In this document: one piece after another, positions 1 to 7,511 of the stretch
How positions within the stretch are numbered: the first letter of the stretch is position 1
How the letters are laid out: each line of letters opens with the position of its first letter
DNA from: an uncultured Acidimicrobiaceae bacterium
Lineage (GTDB): Bacteria > Actinomycetota > Acidimicrobiia > Acidimicrobiales > RAAP-2
Length of the DNA stretch: 44,052 nucleotides
Assembly: GCA_903873395.1 (NCBI GenBank)
Contig: CAIQOJ010000035.1
Span: 1 to 44,052 of the forward strand
Direction: 5' to 3'
The notes under the pieces: generated by a model
Told to the model about the DNA's origin: nothing
Databases searched by the model: none
What the model saw: the letters and a program-made list of their open reading frames with translations, nothing else
Translations under genes and position numbers: made by a program

Positions 1-240
1 AGGGCGCACTGGGACTCGAGCACGACGAGCCACCGACCACCGACCAGTAGCCCGAGACGGGCTCCTGCACGTTGGTTCACATCGGTGGCCTGGTCAAGGC
101 GGCTCCCGATCGAGTCCAACTCCGCTCGGACGTCGATGGCCGATGAGCGGTTGGGCGAAGTGCAAAAGGGGAGCTCAAGGCGCTTGCCATACAGGTCACT
201 GAGAGGCCCTCAGAGCCGCTCTCGGCGCGATCCCTTGTCG

Positions 241-444
241 ATGATCGAGGAGCTCGGTGAAATGGCTCAGGTGCTCGCAGAGGCCGATCCGAAGGATAAA
301 GCCGAGGTCTACTCGGCACTCGGGATCGAGGTCGTTTATCGCCCTGACCTGGGAATACTTGCCGTTACCTCTCGGCCGTTGGCCGGTGGGCAACAGAGCG
401 TGTCGGAGGGGGGACTTGAACCCCCACGTCCTTTCGGACACTAG
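241..444 (+). pseudogene. 3'-terminal relic of a site-specific (serine-type) recombinase gene
   Basis: About 45 codons from position 241 resemble the coiled-coil C-terminal end of actinobacterial recombinases: an IEELGEMAQVLAEADP stretch is followed by KDKAEVYSALGIEVVYRP. The reading frame stays open to a stop at 442-444, so its last codons (GGLEPPRPFGH) are read antisense through the 3' half of the neighbouring tRNA-Leu. That geometry is typical of an integrase gene next to its tRNA attachment site. The codons upstream of 241 in the same frame show no resolvase or zinc-ribbon resemblance, and no catalytic domain lies within the window, so the gene looks broken. The window edge leaves only 240 bases to judge this. 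The family assignment rests on recalled similarity; the overlap with the tRNA is seen directly. Confidence 0.55.
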
Positions 445-484
445 CCCCTCAAGCTAGCGCGTCTGCCTATTCCGCCACTCCGAC
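401..484 (-). tRNA. tRNA-Leu (anticodon GAG)
   Basis: Read on the minus strand, a 7-bp acceptor stem (GTCGGAG with CTCCGAC) closes a class II tRNA with a long variable arm and the T-arm sequence GGTTCAAGTCC-like core (GGGGGTTCAAGTCCCCC). The anticodon stem CTAGC/GCTAG holds the loop TTGAGGG, giving anticodon GAG. The discriminator base is A at 401 and no CCA is encoded. Its 3' end is overlapped antisense by the recombinase relic. Confidence 0.97.
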
Positions 485-576
485 GAAGTGACTCCGGTAT
501 CGCTACCGGGGCTGGAACATGGTAGCCGACAGACGTGACCCCTCATCCCATCAGGGCACATCCCGAAACTCTGGCC

Positions 577-2364
577 TTAACCCGAAGTCGCAGCTGGTGG
601 CTGTTCGAGCCGACTCCACGAGTTTGAGTTCCACAAGAGTCCGTCAATCGTGGGGTTATACGCCACGCCGGAAAGGTTCACACCAGAGGCCACCAGGCCG
701 GGTAGGCCGAAGAGCGGAAGTGCAACCATCTGATCCCACAACTGGTCGTCGATCTGCGCATAGACCTCTCCACCAGTAACCGGATTGAGCACGGTCGCGG
801 CCTTGGCGAAAAGTTGCTCCACCTGAGGATCGTCGAATCGACTCCAGTTCTGAGCGTCCTCGGGTCCGGCATGGACCGGTGGTGGTGAGTACCAACCCTG
901 GGTCACCGTTTGGAACGGGCTTGATTGGCGCAGCACAAGGGCGAGATCGAAAGCGCCGGCCGCCGATGCCACACGCAATCCACTTGTTCCGTCCACGACA
1001 GACAGGGCAACGTGTACGCCCCCGGATTGCAGCTGTTCAACTAGGCCGTAGGCGGCGGATATCAACCACGAGTTGCCACTCTCCACGGCAAATCGGACAG
1101 TGAGCGGTATGCCCTTGGGGTCGACCCAGGAGCCGTTGGCGTCTCGGGTGAAGCCAGCAGACCGCAGCAATCGTGCGGCGACCTCAGGATCGCGCTGGTC
1201 GTACTCCCCCGCCGCCGACGACGCCGTGTAACTGACCTGGCCCGCCACTGCGAGGTGGTCGTCGTTGGGGACGATCGTCGGATCGATGCTGCCGACCACG
1301 TGGGCCAGCAGAGCGGACCGGTCGACGAGGTGGGCCAAGGCTTGCCGCACGGCGACGATGCTGGTGAGCGGCGACCGCATGTCGAACTCGAGGCTGGCCA
1401 TACCCAGCGAGGCATGCAGGGCACTCTGGGCGGACGGCTGCGACGACACAGCAGCCAGAACCTCTGGCCCAAATACATCGGTCTGGGCAGCCGACGTCGA
1501 GACGGACCCTGACAGGAGATCCGCTCCCCCGCCGATGCCTCCGGTGACCGTGATCCCGGCCAACGGCGCTTTGGCCCCCCACCACAGAGGATTGCGCCCC
1601 AGGTTGGCAACGCCATTCGGCGTCACCGCTGCAAGGCGAAACGGCCCCGCCGAGATATCGACAGCGGGATTGAAGGTGGCGAACCCAGAGTTCCATCCCA
1701 CGGTGGCAGCGACATGCGCGGGGACCATGTGATCGAACAAGATCCGCCAGTCGGTAAACGGGGTCTGGAATACCACCGTCACCACTCGTCCGCCTTCGGA
1801 GCCGCTCACCGACGCCACGTCTCGATAGCCCAGGGTCGATGCCACCCGGGTCGCCTTACCGTCCACGTCGACACCATCACCACGCTGGGCCGTCCAGGCA
1901 TAGACGAAGTCGTCAGCGGTCACCGGCACGCCGTCAGACCAGGTGGCCTTGGGATTGAGGGTGTAGACGATCGTTAGGGGTGCTGTCGAGGTGGCCTCAA
2001 CGCTGAGCAACAGGTCGGCGTTGACAACCGGCACCAACTTTGCATTGAAGACATACGCGCTAGGCAGCACCTGGTCGAGCAGCGTGGGTGTAGACGAAGC
2101 GGCACCTTCAGGGGTGTTCGGATTGAACCCGGACCAGGGCGCCTGGAGGTGCACCGATGCCGTGCCGCCGGCAACGGCGGTCAGCCCAGAGGCCTGGGGT
2201 TGGTCGACGTTGCTGATCTGTCGAGAACCGAGATGGTCGATGATGGCGACAACGCCAATGATCAGGATGATCACCAAAGGCAACGTCCAAGGAGTGCGCC
2301 GGTCGGTTAGAAAACCCCACGGCCGGCGCCGACGCCCTTCGGGCTCGGCACCGCCAGTCGTCAC
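577..2364 (-). CDS. Membrane-anchored family 5 extracellular solute-binding protein
   Basis: A 595-residue protein of the SBP_bac_5 (peptide/nickel-binding, OppA/DppA-like) fold. Typical family stretches include TWSDGVPVTADDFVYAW near residue 140 and KATRVASTLGYRDVASV soon after. The N-terminus is a basic cytoplasmic segment followed by one hydrophobic helix (LPLVIILIIGVVAII, about residues 29-43) with no cysteine. It is therefore likely to be held by an uncleaved signal anchor rather than exported as a lipoprotein. The ATG start overlaps the secG stop (2361-2364), so translation is probably coupled and the gene is the last member of the gap-pgk-tpiA-secG operon. No permease or ATPase gene accompanies it. 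It may serve a transporter encoded elsewhere or have another ligand-binding or chaperone-like role. Fold assignment is firm, ligand unknown. Confidence 0.85.
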   Translation of the reverse strand: MTTGGAEPEGRRRRPWGFLTDRRTPWTLPLVIILIIGVVAIIDHLGSRQISNVDQPQASGLTAVAGGTASVHLQAPWSGFNPNTPEGAASSTPTLLDQVLPSAYVFNAKLVPVVNADLLLSVEATSTAPLTIVYTLNPKATWSDGVPVTADDFVYAWTAQRGDGVDVDGKATRVASTLGYRDVASVSGSEGGRVVTVVFQTPFTDWRILFDHMVPAHVAATVGWNSGFATFNPAVDISAGPFRLAAVTPNGVANLGRNPLWWGAKAPLAGITVTGGIGGGADLLSGSVSTSAAQTDVFGPEVLAAVSSQPSAQSALHASLGMASLEFDMRSPLTSIVAVRQALAHLVDRSALLAHVVGSIDPTIVPNDDHLAVAGQVSYTASSAAGEYDQRDPEVAARLLRSAGFTRDANGSWVDPKGIPLTVRFAVESGNSWLISAAYGLVEQLQSGGVHVALSVVDGTSGLRVASAAGAFDLALVLRQSSPFQTVTQGWYSPPPVHAGPEDAQNWSRFDDPQVEQLFAKAATVLNPVTGGEVYAQIDDQLWDQMVALPLFGLPGLVASGVNLSGVAYNPTIDGLLWNSNSWSRLEQPPAATSG

Positions 2365-2591
2365 TGCAGGCGGAGCAGCAGGATGATGTTGGTGAAGGCG
2401 AAGATCACGGCCACCACCACGGTGATCCTGTCCAGGTTCTTCTCCACCACGGTCGACCCAGCAGCCGCCGAGCCCACCGAGCCACCGAACATGTCGGACA
2501 GGCCGCCGCCCTTGCCTGAGTGCATGAGGATCAAGAAGATCAAGGCGATGCTGGCCAGGATCTGCAAGACGACGATGATGGCGGTCAGCAC
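2361..2591 (-). CDS. secG: Protein translocase subunit SecG
   Basis: A 76-residue inner-membrane protein with the SecG plan: a first transmembrane helix (about residues 3-22), the glycine-rich cytoplasmic loop HSGKGGGLSDMFGG, and a second helix near the C-terminus (about 55-73). SecG supports SecYEG-dependent export. It lies 43 bp after tpiA in the order gap-pgk-tpiA-secG, which is conserved in many actinobacteria. Its stop codon overlaps the start of the following solute-binding protein gene. Confidence 0.96.
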   Translation of the reverse strand: MLTAIIVVLQILASIALIFLILMHSGKGGGLSDMFGGSVGSAAAGSTVVEKNLDRITVVVAVIFAFTNIILLLRLQ

Positions 2592-2634
2592 GGCGTGCTC
2601 CTCGGATCAGGCATGGCCCATGAGGCTACCAAAC

Positions 2635-3429
2635 TCATCGACCCGGATGGGCGCTAGCCCGGACGATCTCGATGAATTGGCTGGCATCGAGGCTGGCGCC
2701 ACCGACCAAGAGCCCGTCAAGATCTGGGCACGCCATGAGTTCTGCGGTGTTCTCGGCTTTGACGGACCCGCCATACTGGATCCGCACCTGGGCGCCGACT
2801 TCTTCTCCCACGGCATCTGCCACCACGCCCCTGATCCATGCACACGCATCTTGGGCATCTTCGGGCGTGGCGGCCTGACCGGTGCCAATGGCCCAGATCG
2901 GCTCATAGGCCAACACCATGCCAGCCACGACATCGCCGGGAAGGGCCCGCACCGCAGAACCGACCTGGGTGGCCAGCCGATCACGGGTCAGCCCGGCTTC
3001 GCGTTCGTCGATTGACTCGCCAACACAGCAGATCGGCGTCATGCCGTTGCGGTGCACCGCCTTCATCTTGGCAGCCACCGTCTCATCACTCTCGTGGAAG
3101 AGCGTTCGGCGTTCCGAGTGCCCCACGATGACGTAGGTCACATGCAGCTTGGCCAGCATGACTGGGCTGATCTCACCGGTGAAGGCGCCAGCGTCCTCGG
3201 CTGCGCACGTCTGTGCACCCAAGGCCACGGGGATGGACTCCGCTTCCAACACCGTCTGCGCCGAGCGGAGGTCGGTGAATGGAGGGTGAATCGATACGTC
3301 GACGCCTTGCACGTCACCTGGTTGGATGCGTAGTCCCAGGTCACGGATGGCATGAATGGCCTCGAGGTGGTCGAAGTTCATCTTCCAGTTGCCGCTGATG
3401 AGCGGCCGGCGAGGTGAGGCGGGGCTCAT
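2635..3429 (-). CDS. tpiA: Triosephosphate isomerase
   Basis: A 264-residue cytoplasmic TIM-barrel enzyme that interconverts dihydroxyacetone phosphate and glyceraldehyde 3-phosphate in glycolysis. The substrate-binding lysine is seen in GNWKMN (about residue 16), the catalytic histidine in VIVGHSERR (about 103) and the catalytic glutamate in LAYEPIWAIGTG (about 175). The phosphate-binding IQYGGSVK and LVGGASL segments lie near the C-terminus. The length is usual for the family. The ATG overlaps the pgk stop by 4 bp (3426-3429), indicating coupled translation within the glycolytic operon. Confidence 0.98.
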   Translation of the reverse strand: MSPASPRRPLISGNWKMNFDHLEAIHAIRDLGLRIQPGDVQGVDVSIHPPFTDLRSAQTVLEAESIPVALGAQTCAAEDAGAFTGEISPVMLAKLHVTYVIVGHSERRTLFHESDETVAAKMKAVHRNGMTPICCVGESIDEREAGLTRDRLATQVGSAVRALPGDVVAGMVLAYEPIWAIGTGQAATPEDAQDACAWIRGVVADAVGEEVGAQVRIQYGGSVKAENTAELMACPDLDGLLVGGASLDASQFIEIVRASAHPGR

Positions 3430-4607
3430 CGAGTCTCTCCGGCTGGCGCATTGGGGGCACCTCGCAGTGCGGCCAGGCCAGGGAGATCACCAAACTCCAG
3501 AAGCTCCAAGGAAGCACCCCCGCCCGTCGAGATGAAGTCGATCTGGTCTTCGAGGCTCAGTTCGCCGATAGCAGCGACGCTGTCGCCACCACCGACCACC
3601 GTGTAGCCCGAACAGGCAGCGACTGATCGGGCAACTCCTGCCGTTCCTGCCGAGAAACGAGCATCCTCAAAGACGCCCATGGGGCCATTCCAGAGCACGG
3701 TGCCAGCCGAGGCCAGGCACTCGCCATAGGCGGCAATCGTGTCGGGTCCGATGTCGAGCCCCATGAATCCGTCCGGCACATCAGCGCCCACCATCTGGAC
3801 CGCACCGGCGGTTTCGCCTCGCCCAAAGGCCGCACCGGCTTCGAGGGCGACGATGTCGGTCGGAAGCAGGATCGGCTTGCCCTTGCTGAGAAGCTCCTTG
3901 CAGTCGTCGATCCGATCGGCGTCGAGCAGTGATGCGCCAACCGAATGTCCTTGGGCGGCCAGGAACGTGAACGCCATGCCGCCGCCCACGATGAGGGCGT
4001 CGACATGGTCGATCAGGGCCTGCAGCACGCCGAGCTTGTCGGCCACCTTGGCGCCGCCCACCACGGCGACGAAGGGGGACGCAGGCTGACCGAGCAGTTG
4101 ACCCAGAGCAGCGATCTCCCGCTCCAACAAGAGCCCAGCGGCGCTGGGAAGTGTCAGCGGGGGACCCACCACGGAGGCATGGGCACGATGGGACACCCCG
4201 AACGCATCGTTGACGAATGCGTCGTGACCCTTGACGAGACGGGCAACAAAAGCCGGGTCATCGGTCGTCTCCCCCGCATCGAAGCGCAGGTTCTCCAGCA
4301 ACTCGACACCTGGAGCCAGTCGCTCCAGCACCCCACGCACGGGAGCCAGGTCCCAGCGTTCGTCCGGTGCGCCCTTCGGGCGTCCGAGGTGCGTGCAGAC
4401 CGTCACCGACGCACCACGCGATGTCAGGGCTTCGATCGTCGGAATTGCCGCACGGATGCGAAAGTCATCTGCCACCTCCGGCTTGCCATCAGGGCCTGAG
4501 CGCAGAGGAACATTGAAGTCGACTCGCACGAGGACGCTGGCTCCAGACACATCAGGAAGGTCCCCGAGTAGCGGCAGGCCTGTCAGCAGAGGATTGGAGG
4601 CTCCCAC
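3426..4607 (-). CDS. pgk: Phosphoglycerate kinase
   Basis: A 393-residue enzyme that transfers phosphate from 1,3-bisphosphoglycerate to ADP. The N-lobe signature VLVRVDFNVPL lies near residue 25, the substrate histidine region VCTHLGRPKG near 70, the AVVGGAKVADKLGVL segment mid-protein, and the nucleotide-lobe glycine motif VVGGGDSVAAI near the end. The likely start is GTG (4605-4607), three bases after the gap stop. The Shine-Dalgarno match is poor, so initiation probably depends on coupling to gap. A slightly downstream start cannot be excluded. Confidence 0.97.
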   Translation of the reverse strand: MGASNPLLTGLPLLGDLPDVSGASVLVRVDFNVPLRSGPDGKPEVADDFRIRAAIPTIEALTSRGASVTVCTHLGRPKGAPDERWDLAPVRGVLERLAPGVELLENLRFDAGETTDDPAFVARLVKGHDAFVNDAFGVSHRAHASVVGPPLTLPSAAGLLLEREIAALGQLLGQPASPFVAVVGGAKVADKLGVLQALIDHVDALIVGGGMAFTFLAAQGHSVGASLLDADRIDDCKELLSKGKPILLPTDIVALEAGAAFGRGETAGAVQMVGADVPDGFMGLDIGPDTIAAYGECLASAGTVLWNGPMGVFEDARFSAGTAGVARSVAACSGYTVVGGGDSVAAIGELSLEDQIDFISTGGGASLELLEFGDLPGLAALRGAPNAPAGETR

Positions 4608-4610
4608 GGG

Positions 4611-5630
4611 TCAGGCAGCGCCGACGATCAACGACAGGTCGACGAGTCGGTTTGCATAGCCCCACTCGTTGTCATACCAGCCATTGACCTTGACCAGCGT
4701 ATGACCGGTCGACGTGGCCATCACCATGGTGAGTCCGGCGTCAAAGGTGCACGAAGCCGGGCTGCCGACAATGTCGGTCGACACGATTGGGTCCTCGGTG
4801 TAGACGAGCACCTTGGACAGCGGCGCCGACGATGCGGCCGCGGCGAAGGCGGCATTGACCTGCTCCACGGTGACCGTGCCAGGCACGAGGGCGGTGAAGT
4901 CGGTGATCGACCCGTCAGCCACCGGGACACGCAGTGCGCTGCCGTCGAGCTTTCCCTTCATCGACTCGAGCACCAGACTCGTAGCCCGAGCGGCACCGGT
5001 CGACGACGGCACGATGTTGACAGCCGCGGCGCGACCTCGACGGAGGTCCTTGTGCGGAAGGTCCAACAAGTTCTGGTCGTTGGTGAATGCGTGGACCGTG
5101 GTCATCAGACCGCTGTCGATACCGAATGCGTCGTCAAGCACCTTGACCAAGGGAACGAAGCAGTTCGTGGTGCACGAGGCGTTGGAGACGACCACGTGGC
5201 TCGCAGGGTCGAAGGTGTCGTCGTTGACGCCGACCACGAAGGTGGCATCCACATCGGTGGCTGGAGCCGACACGATCACCCGAGAAGCGCCACCGCTCAG
5301 ATGGGCTGCGGCCGACTCACGTGAGGTGAAGAGTCCTGTCGACTCGATGACCACGTCGACGCCAAGGTCGCCCCACGGCAGAGCCTTGGGGTCACGTTCG
5401 GCGAGCACGGCCACTCGGCCGTTATCCAGCACCAACGCGCCGTCTTCGACGGTCACGGTGCCGTCGAAACGCCCGTGGGTGGAGTCGTACTTCAAGAGGT
5501 GCGCCAGCGTTTCGGCCGAGGTGAGGTCGTTGATGGCCACAACCTCCACATCCGCTCCGAGCACTCGGGCGGCCCGCAGGTAGTTGCGCCCGATACGACC
5601 GAAGCCGTTGATCCCGATCCTGACCGTCAT
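4611..5630 (-). CDS. gap: Glyceraldehyde-3-phosphate dehydrogenase (type I)
   Basis: A 339-residue NAD-dependent dehydrogenase that oxidatively phosphorylates glyceraldehyde 3-phosphate. It starts with the Rossmann sequence VRIGINGFGRIGRN and carries the catalytic-cysteine motif SNASCTTNC (about residue 154); the usual WYDNEWGYANRLVDL block ends the protein. I chose the ATG at 5630 because GGGGAG lies 7 bases upstream and the protein then begins like its family. An in-frame ATG at 5645 would add five residues and would lie upstream of that ribosome binding site. It is the first gene of gap-pgk-tpiA-secG, separated from yvcK by about 140 bp where whiA would normally be. Confidence 0.97.
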   Translation of the reverse strand: MTVRIGINGFGRIGRNYLRAARVLGADVEVVAINDLTSAETLAHLLKYDSTHGRFDGTVTVEDGALVLDNGRVAVLAERDPKALPWGDLGVDVVIESTGLFTSRESAAAHLSGGASRVIVSAPATDVDATFVVGVNDDTFDPASHVVVSNASCTTNCFVPLVKVLDDAFGIDSGLMTTVHAFTNDQNLLDLPHKDLRRGRAAAVNIVPSSTGAARATSLVLESMKGKLDGSALRVPVADGSITDFTALVPGTVTVEQVNAAFAAAASSAPLSKVLVYTEDPIVSTDIVGSPASCTFDAGLTMVMATSTGHTLVKVNGWYDNEWGYANRLVDLSLIVGAA

Positions 5631-5637
5631 CGATGTA

Positions 5638-5643
5638 CTCCCC
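5638..5643 (-). promoter_or_regulatory. Ribosome binding site deciding the gap start
   Basis: GGGGAG on the minus strand lies 7 bases before the ATG at 5630. It excludes the in-frame ATG at 5645, which is upstream of it. Confidence 0.7.
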
Positions 5644-5704
5644 ATGCCTTAGTAGGCCGATGCGCGTGATGCGCCCGGCTGATCTTTTCGTCTGACACCC
5701 GCAT

Positions 5705-5723
5705 CGAAGGCTGCTCGCCTTCG
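5705..5723 (-). terminator. Possible hairpin terminator after yvcK
   Basis: A 6-bp perfect stem (CGAAGG/CCTTCG, 7-base loop) starts about 50 bases after the yvcK stop and lies before gap. No U-run follows it, so it could be a weak terminator, a processing site or chance. It occupies the interval where whiA is expected. Confidence 0.25.
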
Positions 5724-5772
5724 CCTCTGCGAGGAACACTGCCACGCTAGGTCACTCACGGTGCCCCAGCGA

Positions 5773-6663
5773 TCATCCGAGCAGATCGGTAAGCGCTGAC
5801 GCCAATCTGGAAGGATCATGGGCCAGTCCGTTGGGCCGGGCCAGCGGAAGATCCACCACAGGGACGGACGGATTCCCCAAGGAAAGTGCCGTGGTATCGC
5901 AGATGACCTGATCGACCTTGATGCCATGGGTGGCCAGAGCCGCCAGGTGGTCGCCGACGTTGAGACCCGACGTCTCTGGTTCGTGGGCACGCAGATTGCA
6001 CAGGTAGATGCGCTGCCCCGGGGAGGCATTGATGCCGTCTCGGACGCCGGGGACCAGCGCTGCAGCCAGCACACTGGTGAAGAGCGACCCAGGGCCGAGC
6101 AGTACTTGGTCGGCCACGGCCAGTGCCTCGAGTGCGGCCTCGGGGGCTGCCGCATCGGCGGGCACGAGCGAGACCCGATGGATCCGATCGGTGCCCATGA
6201 CGGCGACTTGGCCGTCGACCGACCCGACGTCAGCCTGCGCCTTGAGCGTCACCGGTTCGATGCTGGCAGGCAGCACCCGTCCACGCACGCCGAGCAGTCG
6301 ACAGGCCTCGTCCAACGCATCGACGGGATTGCCGCAGGCCTCCAATAGGCCGGCAAGCACCAGGTTCCCGAGCGAGTGGCCGGAGAGTTCCTCTTGGTCG
6401 AATCGGTAGCCAAAGGCGACGGCCAACGGTGAACCTGGAGCAGCCAGGGCTACCAGGCAGTTGCGAAGGTCACCAGGCGGGATGATGTGCAAAAGGTTGC
6501 GGAGTCGGCCAGAACTCCCTCCGTCGTCCGCCACCGAGACGATGGCCGTGACCCGTTCGGTATACAGGCGGACAGCTCGCAACGTGGCAGCCAGACCGTG
6601 TCCACCTCCGACGGCGACTACCCGAGGGCCCGACACCGGCACACGTCCATCGACACCACTCAT
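5773..6663 (-). CDS. yvcK: YvcK/CofD-like gluconeogenesis and envelope regulator
   Basis: A 296-residue protein of the YvcK (CofD-like, UPF0052) family, which binds UDP-sugars and is needed for growth on gluconeogenic carbon and for envelope homeostasis in other Gram-positive bacteria. The glycine motif VVAVGGGHGLAATLRAVRLY opens the Rossmann-like core. SVADDGGSSGRLR and HIIPPGDLRNCLVAL follow, and VLLGPGSLFTSVLAALV-like residues are near 200. I chose the ATG at 6661-6663, which overlaps the rapZ stop as ATGA, over a longer frame lacking family similarity that runs back into rapZ. It sits downstream of uvrC and rapZ in the usual order, but whiA does not follow. Confidence 0.94.
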   Translation of the reverse strand: MSGVDGRVPVSGPRVVAVGGGHGLAATLRAVRLYTERVTAIVSVADDGGSSGRLRNLLHIIPPGDLRNCLVALAAPGSPLAVAFGYRFDQEELSGHSLGNLVLAGLLEACGNPVDALDEACRLLGVRGRVLPASIEPVTLKAQADVGSVDGQVAVMGTDRIHRVSLVPADAAAPEAALEALAVADQVLLGPGSLFTSVLAAALVPGVRDGINASPGQRIYLCNLRAHEPETSGLNVGDHLAALATHGIKVDQVICDTTALSLGNPSVPVVDLPLARPNGLAHDPSRLASALTDLLG

Positions 6664-7511
6664 CGATCGACATCTCGATGGAATGCCGCAGCGGTCACAC
6701 CATGGGCCTCGAGGCGTCGGGTCAGCTCTTCGGCCAGCACCACTGAGCGATGCCGTCCACCCGTGCATCCCATGGCCACAGTGAGATAGGACTTCCCCTC
6801 TTTGGCGTAGGCCGGAAGCAACATGACCAACAGGTCATCGAGTTTGTTCAAGAACTGCTGCGTCTCAGCCCGCTCCAGCACGTAGGAGCGGATCTCCTCG
6901 TCGAGGCCGCTGTGATGACGAAGTTCTTCGTCCCAATACGGATTAGGCAAGAACCGGCAATCGAACATCAGGTCGACGTCGAGGGGAACGCCATGCTTGA
7001 AGCCGAACGAGACGATCGACGTGCGCATGGCGCCACCGACCTCATCGGATCCGAAGGCCTCAACGATTCGTGACCGCAGTTGGTTGACATTGAGCTCACC
7101 CGTGTCCATCAGCAGGTCCGCACGATCACGGATGGCCGCCAAGAGGGCGCGTTCCTCGGCAATGGAGTCCACCACGCCACCCGCCGCTTGGGGATGGCGC
7201 CGACGAGTGCCTTCGAACCGCTGGATGAGCACATCGTCGGGAGCATCGAGGAACAGGATCTGCACCCTGTCGCGCCCCACTTGCAGAGCGTCGACCGCGG
7301 GAAGGACGTCCTCGAGATCACCGCCGGCTCTCCCGACGACGAACGCCACCCGTTCCATCTCAGAACCGGCTCCATCGACCAACTCGGCAACCTTGGCGAT
7401 CAGCGCCGATGGCATGTTGTCGATGACGAACCAGCCCAGGTCTTCCAACGTGGCCGCCGCCGTTGACCGGCCCGCTCCTGACATGCCGGTGACCACCAGG
7501 TACTCGCTCAT
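6660..7511 (-). CDS. rapZ: RapZ/YvcJ-type nucleotide-binding protein
   Basis: A 283-residue P-loop protein of the RapZ (UPF0042) family. The Walker A motif GMSGAGRST is at about residues 9-17. The family's FLDAPDDVLIQRFEGTRRRHP-like region lies near 95-115, and the C-terminal domain carries VAMGCTGGRHRSV. In enterobacteria RapZ directs small RNAs controlling GlmS. In actinobacteria that partner is not established, so only nucleotide binding and a regulatory role should be assumed. The start overlaps the uvrC stop by 4 bp and the stop overlaps yvcK, giving a tightly coupled uvrC-rapZ-yvcK unit. Confidence 0.95.
   Translation of the reverse strand: MSEYLVVTGMSGAGRSTAAATLEDLGWFVIDNMPSALIAKVAELVDGAGSEMERVAFVVGRAGGDLEDVLPAVDALQVGRDRVQILFLDAPDDVLIQRFEGTRRRHPQAAGGVVDSIAEERALLAAIRDRADLLMDTGELNVNQLRSRIVEAFGSDEVGGAMRTSIVSFGFKHGVPLDVDLMFDCRFLPNPYWDEELRHHSGLDEEIRSYVLERAETQQFLNKLDDLLVMLLPAYAKEGKSYLTVAMGCTGGRHRSVVLAEELTRRLEAHGVTAAAFHRDVDR

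Noticed and set aside
3-50. Possible C-terminal tail of a plus-strand gene entering from the left, ending at a TAG at 48-50.
   Set aside because: Only 15 codons with no recognisable motif; it cannot be supported without the sequence to the left.
54-146. Short open plus-strand stretch reading like CTLVHIGGLVKAAPDRVQLR.
   Set aside because: No start, no family match that I recognise, and too short to call.
494-509. Perfect 6-bp hairpin CCGGTA/TACCGG between the solute-binding gene and tRNA-Leu.
   Set aside because: No U-run, and it lies where the tRNA promoter would be; it could be chance.
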